From the NCBI GenBank assembly GCA_018065895.1, contig JAGHSK010000019.1:1-58578 (forward strand): DNA of 58,578 bases, written 5' to 3'. The stretch is from Candidatus Cacconaster equi (lineage in GTDB: Bacteria; Bacteroidota; Bacteroidia; Bacteroidales; UBA932). Below, one piece after another: positions 27,497 to 36,281 of the stretch. A program made the translations under genes and the position numbers. The stretch's first letter is position 1, and each line of letters begins with the position of its first letter. Below the pieces are notes generated by a model that searched no databases, had not been told where the DNA came from, and worked only from the letters and a program-made list of their open reading frames with translations.

Positions 27497-28907
27497 GTTT
27501 TACCATGTTCTTAGGGTTAAGAATCTTGTCGAGCTGAGCCTTTGTGAGAAGCTTCTTGGCGAGGACGAGGTCGAATACGCTGCCTCCTGAGAAGAGCGCC
27601 TCTTTTGCAACATCGGAGCAAGCTGAATATCCGATATAAGGCTTGAGAGCTGTAACGATTCCGATACTGTTGACTACAAGCCCTTTGCAGTTCTTCTTAT
27701 TGGCTGTGATGCCTTCGATGCACTCTACTCGCAGAGTATCGAGTACGCGTGTCATCCAGGTGATGGATTCAACAACACACTCTACAAGTACAGGTTCCAT
27801 AACGTTAAGTTCAAGCTGGGCGGCTTCTGAAGCCATCATAATGGCTGTGTCATTTCCGATAACCTTGAAGCATACCTGATTGGTGACTTCAGGGATGACA
27901 GGGTTGACTTTTCCAGGCATGATTGAAGAACCTGGCTGCTTCGGAGGAAGGTTGATTTCAGCCAGACCGGCGCGAGGACCTGAAGAGAGGAGTCGGAGGT
28001 CATTGCAGATCTTTGATACCCTGATGGCAATCTGTTTCAGCTGGCCGTGGTAGTTTACCATTGAAGATGTGTCGCTGGTGGCTTCAACAAGGTCTTTGGC
28101 AAGGGTGACATTCCATCCGGTGATCTCCTTGATGAATTGTGTGCAAGCTTCTGCATAGCCCGGCTCCGAAGTGATTCCGGTTCCGATGGCAGTTGCTCCC
28201 ATATTGATTACGAGCAGGTCCTGAGCGGCTTTGTCGAGTTTTTTCGTCTCATTTTCAACAGCAGTGGCATATGCGCCGAACGACTGACCGAGAGTCATAG
28301 GAACTGCGTCCTGAAGTTGTGTACGTCCCATCTTGATGACGGAAGCGAACTGACGCTGCTTTACTCTGAGTGCTTTTGAGAGGTCTTTGAGCGACTTCAT
28401 CAGGTTGGAGTGCATCATATACAGGCCGAGGTGCATTGCCGTAGGATATGCGTCGTTTGTTGACTGGGCCATGTTGACGTGGTCGTTAGGATGAACCACC
28501 TTGTAGTCGCCGTGTTTCTTGCCCAGAATTTCAAGGGCGCGGTTGGCGATTACCTCGTTGGCGTTCATATTGGCTGAAGTGCCGGCGCCTCCCTGAATGA
28601 GGTCGATCGGGAAATGTTCTGTATGTTTTCCTTCCATCAGTTCCGTGCAGGCGGCAACGATTGCATCCTTTATCTTGTCATCGACGAGCCCGAGCTTGTG
28701 GTTTGCGAGAATGGCACCCATTTTCACAATGCCGAATGCCTTTATGAATTCGGGATGATCACCGAGGAGATTTCCGCTTATGTCGAAATTTTCGATGCAA
28801 CGTAATGTCTGAACTCCGAACAGAGCCTCTTCCGGAACTTCCTTGTTGCCAAGAAGATCATGTTCCGTTCTGGTTTTTCCTGATGTTTTGAATTTGTATT
28901 GAACCAT
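27477..28907 (-). CDS. aspA: Aspartate ammonia-lyase
   Basis: Deaminates L-aspartate to fumarate and ammonia. 476 residues with the fumarase/aspartase signature GSSIMPGKVNP, TSANMNANEVIANR and the N-terminal EHDLLG...YGVQTLR-type segment (here FGVQTLR). Length is typical for aspartase. It follows trkA by 23 bases and is likely co-transcribed with it. The fumarate produced could enter the class I fumarase or fumarate reductase route. Confidence 0.95.
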   Translation of the reverse strand: MVQYKFKTSGKTRTEHDLLGNKEVPEEALFGVQTLRCIENFDISGNLLGDHPEFIKAFGIVKMGAILANHKLGLVDDKIKDAIVAACTELMEGKHTEHFPIDLIQGGAGTSANMNANEVIANRALEILGKKHGDYKVVHPNDHVNMAQSTNDAYPTAMHLGLYMMHSNLMKSLKDLSKALRVKQRQFASVIKMGRTQLQDAVPMTLGQSFGAYATAVENETKKLDKAAQDLLVINMGATAIGTGITSEPGYAEACTQFIKEITGWNVTLAKDLVEATSDTSSMVNYHGQLKQIAIRVSKICNDLRLLSSGPRAGLAEINLPPKQPGSSIMPGKVNPVIPEVTNQVCFKVIGNDTAIMMASEAAQLELNVMEPVLVECVVESITWMTRVLDTLRVECIEGITANKKNCKGLVVNSIGIVTALKPYIGYSACSDVAKEALFSGGSVFDLVLAKKLLTKAQLDKILNPKNMVKPTKVEL

Positions 28908-28930
28908 GATAAAAATTGTTTGTTTATTGA

Positions 28931-30280
28931 TTATTCAAAGAATTTCTCCACTTTTCTCATTGCGGACGGCAGCGCGAACACCGACACCTTGTCGTACGGG
29001 CGCACGATTGTGTCGCCACCTGCGATGATCGTGTCATTGCCGCGGACAATACCGCCGATGACCGACTCCTTCGGCAGATGCATCTCGCGCAGCGGGGCCA
29101 TCGTGATCCTGCTTCCCGGGTTGACGATATATTCGATGATTTCGGCATCACTTCCGTTGATCATCTTCACTGTGCGTACCTTTGTGCTCATCGTGAAGCG
29201 GAAGATACGTCCGGCAGTGATAAGTTTCTTGTTGATTACGGCATCGACTCCCATCTCCTCGGCAAGCCTGATGTATTCGATGTTCTCCACTTCGGCGATG
29301 GTCTTTGCAATGCCCATCTTCTTTGCCGCCACGCAGGCCATGATGTTGGTTTCGGAACTGGATGTCACTGCCACGAAAGCGTCGCAGCTCTTTACGTCCT
29401 CCTCGAAGAGGAAATCCGAGTTTCGTCCATCTCCGTTTATGACGAGAGTCTTGTTAAGCTTTTCGGAAAGGACCTCGCACCGGGCCTTGTTGATTTCTAT
29501 GATTTTAACGAATTCGGCACTTTTCTCGAACTGCATCGCGAGCATCTCTCCGATGCGTCCGCCGCCCAGAATCGTCAGCCTCTTTATTGAGACGAGATCC
29601 TGCCCGGAATATTCCAGAAGTTTGTCAACGTGATCTTCGCGCGCTATCACGAATACCAGGTCATTGCGTTTGAAAATGGTCTCTTTCTGCGGAATTATGG
29701 TCTGGTCGCCACGCGAAATCGCCACTGTCCTGTATGGAAGAGGTCCGTCGGTCGGAGTGCATTCCGCAAGCGTCCTGTTGATCAGAAGGGACTTCTCGTC
29801 AAGTTTGAATGCCACCAGCTGCAACCTTCCGTGGGAGAATTCCATAAAATCGGAGAGGTTCGACTGCTTCAGCAGGCCTTCGATCTCGTTAGCCGCAATC
29901 TTCTCGGGATAGAACAGCAGGTCGATGCCCATTTCGGTGAACATCACCTTGTTGTCGGCTGTGAGATATTCGGCGTCGTTGATTCGGGCAGTGACCTTCT
30001 TTGCGCCCAGATGCTTTGCAAGTATCGCACAGACGATGTTCACATCCTGCTCCTTGGCGGGATGCACGGCCACGAACAGGTCTGCGTCACTTACACCGGC
30101 TGCTTTGAGCACGTTGATTGACGTAGGGTTGCCCATGACGGTCACTACGTCCATGCTTTCGCTCACCAGGGCAAGGCGTTCCTCATAGTTGTCCACGATG
30201 GTTATGTCGTGATAACCCTCGCTGAGCATTTTCGCCAGATGGCAACCGACTTCGCCTGCTCCCGCTATGACAATTTTCAT
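28931..30280 (-). CDS. trkA: Trk potassium uptake regulatory subunit TrkA
   Basis: Cytoplasmic NAD(H)-binding gating ring of the Trk/Ktr potassium channel. 449 residues arranged as two RCK units: the first TrkA-N Rossmann fold starts with GxGxxG at G7-G9-G12, with a TrkA-C domain near 145-225; the second Rossmann fold begins LTILGGGRIGE, with a second TrkA-C at the end. This double arrangement is standard. The channel subunit gene trkH is not next to it in this window. Confidence 0.94.
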   Translation of the reverse strand: MKIVIAGAGEVGCHLAKMLSEGYHDITIVDNYEERLALVSESMDVVTVMGNPTSINVLKAAGVSDADLFVAVHPAKEQDVNIVCAILAKHLGAKKVTARINDAEYLTADNKVMFTEMGIDLLFYPEKIAANEIEGLLKQSNLSDFMEFSHGRLQLVAFKLDEKSLLINRTLAECTPTDGPLPYRTVAISRGDQTIIPQKETIFKRNDLVFVIAREDHVDKLLEYSGQDLVSIKRLTILGGGRIGEMLAMQFEKSAEFVKIIEINKARCEVLSEKLNKTLVINGDGRNSDFLFEEDVKSCDAFVAVTSSSETNIMACVAAKKMGIAKTIAEVENIEYIRLAEEMGVDAVINKKLITAGRIFRFTMSTKVRTVKMINGSDAEIIEYIVNPGSRITMAPLREMHLPKESVIGGIVRGNDTIIAGGDTIVRPYDKVSVFALPSAMRKVEKFFE

Positions 30281-30343
30281 GAAATGGACAGATTTTTATA
30301 TAATAAAGTGCAATTTACGAATAATATTTGTGAAATTTGCATT

Positions 30344-30907
30344 ATGAAGATTCTTTTTATCACAGCTGAACAGCCGGAGGCCGAAGCCTGCCTCAGGGCA
30401 TGCAGGGAAACGGGAGTGGATGCACGTGTTGTCTTCTCCGGAATGGGCGCCGAGGCAACCGAATCAAAGATGGCGGAAATGCTCTCTTCGGGAGAAAAGT
30501 ATGACTATGTGATAGATGCCGGCATAGCGGGGACATTCGACGGTTCTCCTTCCGGAGCTGCGTTCAATGTGATCGAAGAGCGTCACGGGGAGGCCCCGGA
30601 TACGATTCTTACCGGTGCGAAGCCACTTTTCGGATGGCTTCCGTGCGTCAGCGGGCTGACAATCCAGGTTATGACGGAAGATGCCGGGGAGGTGGAGCGC
30701 AGAAAGGCTTTAGGCGCGCAGGTAGAGTCGATGGAGGGTGCTTCTTTTTTTCAGATGTGTCATAAATACGGCGTGGAGAATTTCGCCGAGTTGCGCACCA
30801 TATCGAATGCCGTCGGCGAGAGCGACAGAAGCAGGTGGGATACCGGCGCCGGGATTGAATCGATATATGTCAATTGCCGCAGGTTCCTCGAGGGTTTGAA
30901 AAAATAG
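30344..30907 (+). CDS. Futalosine hydrolase-like nucleosidase
   Basis: 187 residues from ATG 30344. The fold is that of the nucleoside phosphorylase/nucleosidase family: MKILFITAEQPEAEA at the start, YDYVIDAGIAGTFD in the middle, MEGASFF as the substrate-contact segment and ISNAVGESDRSRW near the end. The last motif and short length fit MqnB of the futalosine menaquinone route best; MTA/SAH nucleosidase is the alternative. No other mqn genes are in the window. A near-consensus AATATTTG at 30323-30330 may be its promoter. It leads a run of genes reading through to the HsdR-N gene. Confidence 0.68.
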   Translation: MKILFITAEQPEAEACLRACRETGVDARVVFSGMGAEATESKMAEMLSSGEKYDYVIDAGIAGTFDGSPSGAAFNVIEERHGEAPDTILTGAKPLFGWLPCVSGLTIQVMTEDAGEVERRKALGAQVESMEGASFFQMCHKYGVENFAELRTISNAVGESDRSRWDTGAGIESIYVNCRRFLEGLKK

Positions 30908-30955
30908 CTCTTGCGGAACGGATTTTGCATCCGTAAGGGCATTAATGGTTTTGCT

Positions 30956-31630
30956 ATGGAGGTTATAAGGATTGAGGGGGTAAGCAAGCATTACCTTGTC
31001 GGAGGAAATCAGGTTAAGGCTCTCGACGGAGTGAACCTGACAATCAGCAGAGGCGAATTCGTCGCCATTATGGGACCTTCCGGTTCCGGAAAATCAACAA
31101 TGATGAACATCCTGGGGTGCCTTGACACTCCCACTGAGGGCAGATACTGGCTCAATGGCACCGACGTGAGCAATATGGATGATGACGCTCTCTCCGATGT
31201 CAGAGGACGGGAGATAGGATTCGTGTTCCAGTCGTTCAACCTGCTGCCGCGTTACGATGCCCTTGAAAACGTGTCGCTTCCGCTGCTGTATGCCGGTGTG
31301 CCGCGTGAAGAACGGCTCAGAAGGGCGGGGGAGGCTCTGATAAGGGTGGGACTTGGCGAAAGGCTGCACCATAAGCCGAACGAACTCTCCGGAGGCCAGA
31401 GGCAGCGCGTGGCGATTGCCAGAGCGTTGATCAACAATCCTTCCATAATTCTGGCTGACGAGCCCACGGGCAACCTCGACACTAAGACCTCCGATGATAT
31501 CATGTCTCTCTTCGCGCAGATAAATTCAGCCGGAAATACGGTGGTACTTGTAACCCATGAGGAGGATGTGGCGGAATGTGCCGGGCGTATTGTGCGACTT
31601 CGTGACGGGCGCATCTGCAACGGGTGCTGA
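30956..31630 (+). CDS. ABC transporter ATP-binding protein (MacB/LolD type), orphan
   Basis: 224 residues from ATG 30956 ([13 protein letters not shown]). Walker A GPSGSGKS at 40-47, Q-loop [10 protein letters not shown], signature [15 protein letters not shown], Walker [13 protein letters not shown] and switch His in VLVTHEED. This pattern is typical of the MacB/LolD/FtsE group, which power tripartite efflux or lipoprotein release. No permease gene is adjacent. A 6-bp stem (ACGGAT/ATCCGT, near 30918-30934) lies upstream between it and the nucleosidase gene. Confidence 0.9.
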   Translation: MEVIRIEGVSKHYLVGGNQVKALDGVNLTISRGEFVAIMGPSGSGKSTMMNILGCLDTPTEGRYWLNGTDVSNMDDDALSDVRGREIGFVFQSFNLLPRYDALENVSLPLLYAGVPREERLRRAGEALIRVGLGERLHHKPNELSGGQRQRVAIARALINNPSIILADEPTGNLDTKTSDDIMSLFAQINSAGNTVVLVTHEEDVAECAGRIVRLRDGRICNGC

Positions 31631-31647
31631 ATTCCTGTTTTTTTTTG

Positions 31648-31655
31648 TATATTTG
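31648..31655 (+). promoter_or_regulatory. Promoter -7 box for holA
   Basis: TATATTTG lies 6 bases before the holA ATG at 31662, preceded by a run of T. A transcript from it would be leaderless or nearly so. Confidence 0.6.
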
Positions 31656-31661
31656 CCTGAT

Positions 31662-32723
31662 ATGGCTAAGCAGACTTCAGACAGTTCAACCGAGTTCAAG
31701 GCTATCAGAGAACAGATCCTTCAGGGCGATTTCAAGCCTTTTTATCTGCTTTTCGGCAAGGAGCATTACTATATCGACGAGTTGTGCAGATTGCTGATGG
31801 ACTCCGTCGTGCCTGAAGATCAGAAGGATTTCGGCCAGATTGTCTATTACGGGGCGGACGTTTCGGCGGCTCAGGTCGTGAGTACCGCGCGGCAGTTCCC
31901 GATGATGGTCGAAAGGCAGATTGTGGTGGTGAAGGAGGCGCAGATGATGAAGAAGATAGAGGACATAGGCGTCTATTTCGAGGGAATGATGCCATCCACA
32001 GTCCTGGTTGTCTGCTACAAGACTCCGAATGACCCCACCAAAAGCGGCAAGAACATCGACAAGCGCACATCCTTCTACAAACAGGCTCAGAAGGCGGGCG
32101 TGGTGTTCGAGTCGAATCAGGTGCCGGACTACAAGATGCCGGGATGGATTGAGAAATATGCTGCTCAGAAGGGCGTTGGAATGAGCCCTGACGCTGCAGC
32201 GCTGCTCTCGGAATTTGCCGGTGTTGATATGGCGAAAGTCGCTCTCGAGATAGACAAACTGTTGAAGCTTCTGCCTCAGGGATGCAAGCGCATCTCGGCG
32301 CAGGACATAGAGGCGAACGTAGGGATGAGCCGCGACTACTCAGTATTCGAACTCACCAAGGCCCTCTCCCTGAAAGATGCGCAGAAAGCCTTCAGAATCA
32401 CGCAGTTCTTCTCTTCTTCGCCGAAGCGCTATCCGTTGGTCGTGACACTTGCCGCCCTTACCACCCATTTCATCCGTCTGCTCAGATACCACGCACTGCT
32501 TCAATCCGGGACATCCCGCAGCGAAATTCTTGCTGAGCTGGGGATAAACCCCTATTTTGCGGGTGAATACGATACTGCCATAAAGAACTACAGTTGTCCG
32601 AAGGTGATCAAGGCGATAAGCGTTCTGAGAAATACCGACACGAAAGCGAAGAGCAACGGCAGGGGAGAAGCCACTGACGGAGAACTGTTGCAGGAACTTG
32701 TTTCAAAAATTCTATTCCTATGA
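31662..32723 (+). CDS. holA: DNA polymerase III subunit delta
   Basis: Clamp-loader subunit that opens the sliding clamp. The start is ATG 31662 (353 residues); the open frame extends upstream but into the ABC gene and across the promoter. The N-terminal region (FKPFYLLFGKEHYYIDEL) and the AAA-like core (VVVKEAQMM) followed by helical domain (FELTKALSLKDAQKAF) match HolA. Its stop overlaps the cca start by four bases (ATGA). Confidence 0.9.
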   Translation: MAKQTSDSSTEFKAIREQILQGDFKPFYLLFGKEHYYIDELCRLLMDSVVPEDQKDFGQIVYYGADVSAAQVVSTARQFPMMVERQIVVVKEAQMMKKIEDIGVYFEGMMPSTVLVVCYKTPNDPTKSGKNIDKRTSFYKQAQKAGVVFESNQVPDYKMPGWIEKYAAQKGVGMSPDAAALLSEFAGVDMAKVALEIDKLLKLLPQGCKRISAQDIEANVGMSRDYSVFELTKALSLKDAQKAFRITQFFSSSPKRYPLVVTLAALTTHFIRLLRYHALLQSGTSRSEILAELGINPYFAGEYDTAIKNYSCPKVIKAISVLRNTDTKAKSNGRGEATDGELLQELVSKILFL

Positions 32724-34120
32724 TTTGCGAGGCACTTGACAAAAAAATATTCAGGACGATAGCTCAGACTGCGCGTGAGCACGGTGTGCGTGCCTTCGTC
32801 ATAGGCGGATATGTGAGAGATTTCTTCCTCCAGCGGCCGTGTACGGATATTGACGTAGTGGTTGAAGGCAGCGGTATCGAGATTGCCCAGGCCGTGGCGG
32901 AAAAGCTTCACGCGAATGTATCCGTATTCAAGAATTTCGGCACGGCGATGCTCAAGCACAATGGAATGGAGGTTGAGTTCGTGGGGGCGCGCAAGGAGTC
33001 ATACAGGGCGAATTCCCGCAAACCGATAGTTGAGGACGGTACTCTTGAGGAGGATCAGCTCCGCCGCGATTTCACCATAAATGCCATGGCATTCAGTCTT
33101 CAGGAGGAGGACTATGGCTCCCTGGTGGACCCGTTCGGAGGCATCAAGGACCTGAATGAGGGAATCATCCGCACGCCTCTTGACCCTGATACGACATATA
33201 GCGACGATCCTCTCAGGATGCTTCGGGCAGTGCGCTTCGCAACACAGCTGGGATTTTCCATAGTGCCTGAGTCAATCGAGTCGATGCGCCGCAACAAGGA
33301 GAGGATGTCGATACTTTCCGCAGAACGGATTGCTACCGAACTCAACAAGATAATGCTCTCCCCCCAGCCTTCGACAGGCTTCCGGCTTCTGGATGAATGC
33401 GACCTGCTCACCTCCGTCCTTCCGGCCTTGTCAAACCTCAAGGGGGTGGAGAATGTGGACGGTCGCGGACACAAGGACAATTTCAAGCATTCCCTTCAGG
33501 TGCTTGACAACGTCGCACGGGAGAGTGACAATCTGTGGCTCAGGTGGGCTGCTTTGCTGCACGACATTGGCAAGGCGCGGACAAAACGTTATGAACCTGG
33601 AACAGGCTGGACTTTTCACGGACACGAATTTGTCGGCTCGAAGATGGTCAAGGGCATATTCAACAAGTTGAAAATGACCCAGAGCGAGGATATGAAATAT
33701 GTCGAGAAACTGGTGGCTCTCCATTTGAGGCCTATTTCCCTTGTGACGGATGAAGTTACCGATTCGGCTGTACGCAGACTCCTGTTCGAGGCGGGGGACG
33801 ACATTGACGATCTGATGATTCTCTGCAAGGCCGATATCACGTCAGCCAACGAACAGAAGGTTGAACGCTTCAGGAAGCAGTATGAACACGTTCAGGAAAA
33901 GCTGCTGGAGGTTGAGGCGAAGGATGCCGTACGTAATTTCAAGAATCCTATCTCGGGCGATCTGATTATGGAACGCTATCATATTCCTCCTTGTCAGGAA
34001 ATCGGGCAGATAAAGGAATATGTGAAGGAGGCCATCCTCGACGGAGTCATCCCCAACGAATATGACGCCGCATTTGCTCTTATGGAACAGAAAGCCGCCG
34101 AAATGGGGCTGAAAGCTTGA
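32720..34120 (+). CDS. cca: CCA tRNA nucleotidyltransferase with HD domain
   Basis: Adds or repairs the 3' CCA of tRNAs; both tRNA genes in this window lack an encoded CCA, so such an enzyme is required. 466 residues. The class II nucleotidyltransferase head has GG at 29-30 and catalytic D43 and D45 (TDIDVVV), then RRDFTINAMAF and the ERxxxE-type helix. Residues about 245-370 form an HD phosphohydrolase domain (ALLHDIGKA). Start overlaps holA by four bases. Confidence 0.93.
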   Translation: MICEALDKKIFRTIAQTAREHGVRAFVIGGYVRDFFLQRPCTDIDVVVEGSGIEIAQAVAEKLHANVSVFKNFGTAMLKHNGMEVEFVGARKESYRANSRKPIVEDGTLEEDQLRRDFTINAMAFSLQEEDYGSLVDPFGGIKDLNEGIIRTPLDPDTTYSDDPLRMLRAVRFATQLGFSIVPESIESMRRNKERMSILSAERIATELNKIMLSPQPSTGFRLLDECDLLTSVLPALSNLKGVENVDGRGHKDNFKHSLQVLDNVARESDNLWLRWAALLHDIGKARTKRYEPGTGWTFHGHEFVGSKMVKGIFNKLKMTQSEDMKYVEKLVALHLRPISLVTDEVTDSAVRRLLFEAGDDIDDLMILCKADITSANEQKVERFRKQYEHVQEKLLEVEAKDAVRNFKNPISGDLIMERYHIPPCQEIGQIKEYVKEAILDGVIPNEYDAAFALMEQKAAEMGLKA

Positions 34121-34128
34121 CATTCCTT

Positions 34129-34506
34129 ATGAAAATCTTTGACCCGCTCCGCAGGAAAGAGGTGGAACTTACCCCGGAAGAGGGGGTGCGGCAGGCCGTC
34201 ATCACCTGGCTCCGCGATACTTGCTCAATATCTCCGACAAGAATGAAGAGCGAGGTTCCGTTTGAATACAACTCGCTGCAGTACCGCGCCGATATCGTGG
34301 TCTATGACAGAAACCTCAATCCCGACATTCTGGTGGAATGCAAGGCTCCTTCCGTAAAGATAGACCGCAGTGTGATCGAGCAGGTGGTGCGCTACACCAG
34401 GGTGCTGCCAGTGCGCGCTGTCATGGTGACAAACGGCACAACCACACTCTTTTTCAAAAAAAGCGGAAACGGATACGTTCAGGCCGATTCTACAGCCCTC
34501 TTATGA
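34129..34506 (+). CDS. Stand-alone HsdR N-terminal (PD-(D/E)XK) domain protein
   Basis: 125 residues from ATG 34129, 8 bases after the cca stop. The whole protein corresponds to the N-terminal nuclease-like domain of type I restriction HsdR (HSDR_N_2). The fold's catalytic residues are retained: D55 in RADIVVYD and E70/K72 in ILVECKA. No restriction motor, specificity or methylase subunit is nearby. The arrangement beside holA and cca suggests a housekeeping nucleic-acid role rather than restriction, but that is inference. The last 17 bases overlap the convergent DUF456 gene. Confidence 0.82.
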   Translation: MKIFDPLRRKEVELTPEEGVRQAVITWLRDTCSISPTRMKSEVPFEYNSLQYRADIVVYDRNLNPDILVECKAPSVKIDRSVIEQVVRYTRVLPVRAVMVTNGTTTLFFKKSGNGYVQADSTALL

Positions 34507-34960
34507 TGAGGACCATCATTGTGATGGAGGCAATCAATTTGAACCCCGTGCTGAAGAGAAAACCCACAAGTGAGCCGAAGGCAGGCTTGAGGGACTGACG
34601 CAGTTCCTTGCCCTCCAGAAACATCTCCCCGAAAATGGCTCCGAGAAAAGCTCCAAGGAGCATTCCCCACGGTGGAAAGAAGAATATTCCTACAAGGAGT
34701 CCCACAAGAGACCCTTTGCCGGATGACTTGGATCCGCCGGTAACGCGGGTGAAATATGCCGGGATTATATAATCCAGAACTGTCACCACAACAGCCACGA
34801 CAAGCCATATGATCAGAGAGGTGGTGCTGACCTTGCTGCTGTCGGCAATGTACAGCAACAACATTCCGACCCAACTCAGAGGAGGACCCGGAATGACTGG
34901 AAGTATGCATCCCGCAATGCCGAGGATGCCGCAGATGACGGCAATTATGTCAATCAGCAT
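34490..34960 (-). CDS. DUF456 family membrane protein
   Basis: 156 residues, nearly all hydrophobic, with about four to five transmembrane helices. The proline/glycine-rich ILPVIPGPPLSW near the start, the YTTRVTGGSKSS-like loop (here YFTRVTGGSKSSGKG) and PPWGMLLGAFLGA are typical DUF456 features. Function is unknown. It overlaps the end of tdk by 11 bases, so the two are probably translated from one mRNA. Confidence 0.88.
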   Translation of the reverse strand: MLIDIIAVICGILGIAGCILPVIPGPPLSWVGMLLLYIADSSKVSTTSLIIWLVVAVVVTVLDYIIPAYFTRVTGGSKSSGKGSLVGLLVGIFFFPPWGMLLGAFLGAIFGEMFLEGKELRQSLKPAFGSLVGFLFSTGFKLIASITMMVLIIRGL

Positions 34961-35525
34961 TCTTCTTTTTCAACTTGTTGAAACAGTGACGGCATACAGG
35001 CTCATAGATGTCCTTTTCGCCGAGCTCCACTATTTTGTCGCTCTTTGTCAGACGGTGGGAGTGGTTGGCCAGGTCGCCGCAGTGGACGCAGATGGCGTGC
35101 TCCTTGGTTACATATTCGGCTATGGCCATAAGATAAGGCATAGGACCGAAAGGAATGCCGCGGAAGTCGGTGTCAAGGCCTGCAATGATAACCCGCACGC
35201 CCTGGTTTGCGAGGGTCTGAGCCACTTCAATGATTCCGTTGTCCAGGAACTGGGCCTCGTCAATTCCGATTACCTCCACGCCGCCTGCCAGAGTGTGCTC
35301 AAGAATCTCCGCCGAGCAGGATACGGTGATTGACTTGATTGATTTGGCGTCGTGTGACACCACCTCCTCCACCGAATATCTGGTATCGATCTTCGGCTTG
35401 AAAATGGCAAGGCTTCTTTGCGCAAACTGCACTCTTCTCATTCGACGTATCAGTTCTTCCGTCTTTCCGGAAAACATTGAACCGCAGATTACCTCAATCC
35501 AACCGGTTTTTTTTGCGTATTCCAT
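34950..35525 (-). CDS. tdk: Thymidine kinase
   Basis: Phosphorylates thymidine in nucleotide salvage. 191 residues of the type II (small, tetrameric) class: P-loop GSMFSGKT at 15-22, DEAQFLD as Walker B and catalytic base region, the lasso region with GIPFGPMP, and a zinc site of two CxxC motifs (CVHCG and CRHCF). Its promoter box is at 35562-35569. First gene of a two-gene minus-strand unit with DUF456. Confidence 0.96.
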   Translation of the reverse strand: MEYAKKTGWIEVICGSMFSGKTEELIRRMRRVQFAQRSLAIFKPKIDTRYSVEEVVSHDAKSIKSITVSCSAEILEHTLAGGVEVIGIDEAQFLDNGIIEVAQTLANQGVRVIIAGLDTDFRGIPFGPMPYLMAIAEYVTKEHAICVHCGDLANHSHRLTKSDKIVELGEKDIYEPVCRHCFNKLKKKNAD

Positions 35526-35538
35526 AAATTTTTTTGAC

Positions 35539-35546
35539 TATTTTTG
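35539..35546 (+). promoter_or_regulatory. Promoter -7 box for rsmI
   Basis: TATTTTTG fits TAnnTTTG and lies 30 bases before the rsmI ATG. It faces the tdk promoter across 15 bases, so the two transcripts overlap at their 5' ends. Confidence 0.55.
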
Positions 35547-35561
35547 TGTTTGTAACCACTA

Positions 35562-35569
35562 CAAAGGTA
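35562..35569 (-). promoter_or_regulatory. Promoter -7 box for tdk
   Basis: Minus-strand TACCTTTG, exact TAnnTTTG, 36 bases before the tdk start codon. Confidence 0.6.
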
Positions 35570-35576
35570 GAAAAAA

Positions 35577-36281
35577 ATGTCGAAACTCTTCATAGTTCCC
35601 ACTCCAATAGGCAATCTTGAGGATATTACCCTCAGAGCCCTGCGGGTTCTCAGGGAAGCGGACCTGGTACTGGCGGAGGATACGCGTACAAGCGGCATCC
35701 TGCTGAAGAAATATGAGATTTCCGCACGGATGGAGAGCCACCATAAGTTCAACGAACACAAGACGGTGGAATCGGTCAGGGACAAGATCCTCAGTGGAAT
35801 GACCGTCGCCCTGATAAGCGATGCGGGCACTCCAGGTATTTCCGATCCCGGATTTCTGTTGGTCAGGACCTGCGTTGAGGCGGGCATCGAGGTTGAGACA
35901 TTGCCTGGGGCCACGGCATTCGTGCCGGCGCTCGTCAATTCGGGCTTCCCGTGTGACAGGTTCTGTTTCGAGGGCTTTCTTCCGGTGAAGAAGGGACGTC
36001 AGACGAAGCTGCGTGAACTTTCGGCGGAAAGACGTACAATGATTTTTTATGAGTCGCCATATCGGCTGGTGAAGACCCTGGGCGAGTTCGCCCAGATTTT
36101 CGGGGCTGAAAGGGAGGCGTCGGTCTCTCGCGAGATTTCGAAGGTGCACGACACCACGCATCGCGGCACGTTGGGGGGACTGTATGAATATTTCAAGGCT
36201 CACGAGCCTAAAGGAGAGATAGTTGTCATAGTGAAAGGAGGAGGAGAGAATGAGGCGGGAGACGAAGAAACGACTCTCTGA
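35577..36281 (+). CDS. rsmI: 16S rRNA (cytidine1402-2'-O)-methyltransferase
   Basis: Methylates the ribose of C1402 in the decoding centre. 234 residues of the tetrapyrrole-methylase-like SAM fold: IVPTPIGNLEDITLRAL, AEDTRTSGILL, ALISDAGTPGISDPG and FEGFLP. The C-terminal extension found in longer homologues is absent, which is common. The next gene begins 32 bases before its stop codon. Confidence 0.95.
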   Translation: MSKLFIVPTPIGNLEDITLRALRVLREADLVLAEDTRTSGILLKKYEISARMESHHKFNEHKTVESVRDKILSGMTVALISDAGTPGISDPGFLLVRTCVEAGIEVETLPGATAFVPALVNSGFPCDRFCFEGFLPVKKGRQTKLRELSAERRTMIFYESPYRLVKTLGEFAQIFGAEREASVSREISKVHDTTHRGTLGGLYEYFKAHEPKGEIVVIVKGGGENEAGDEETTL

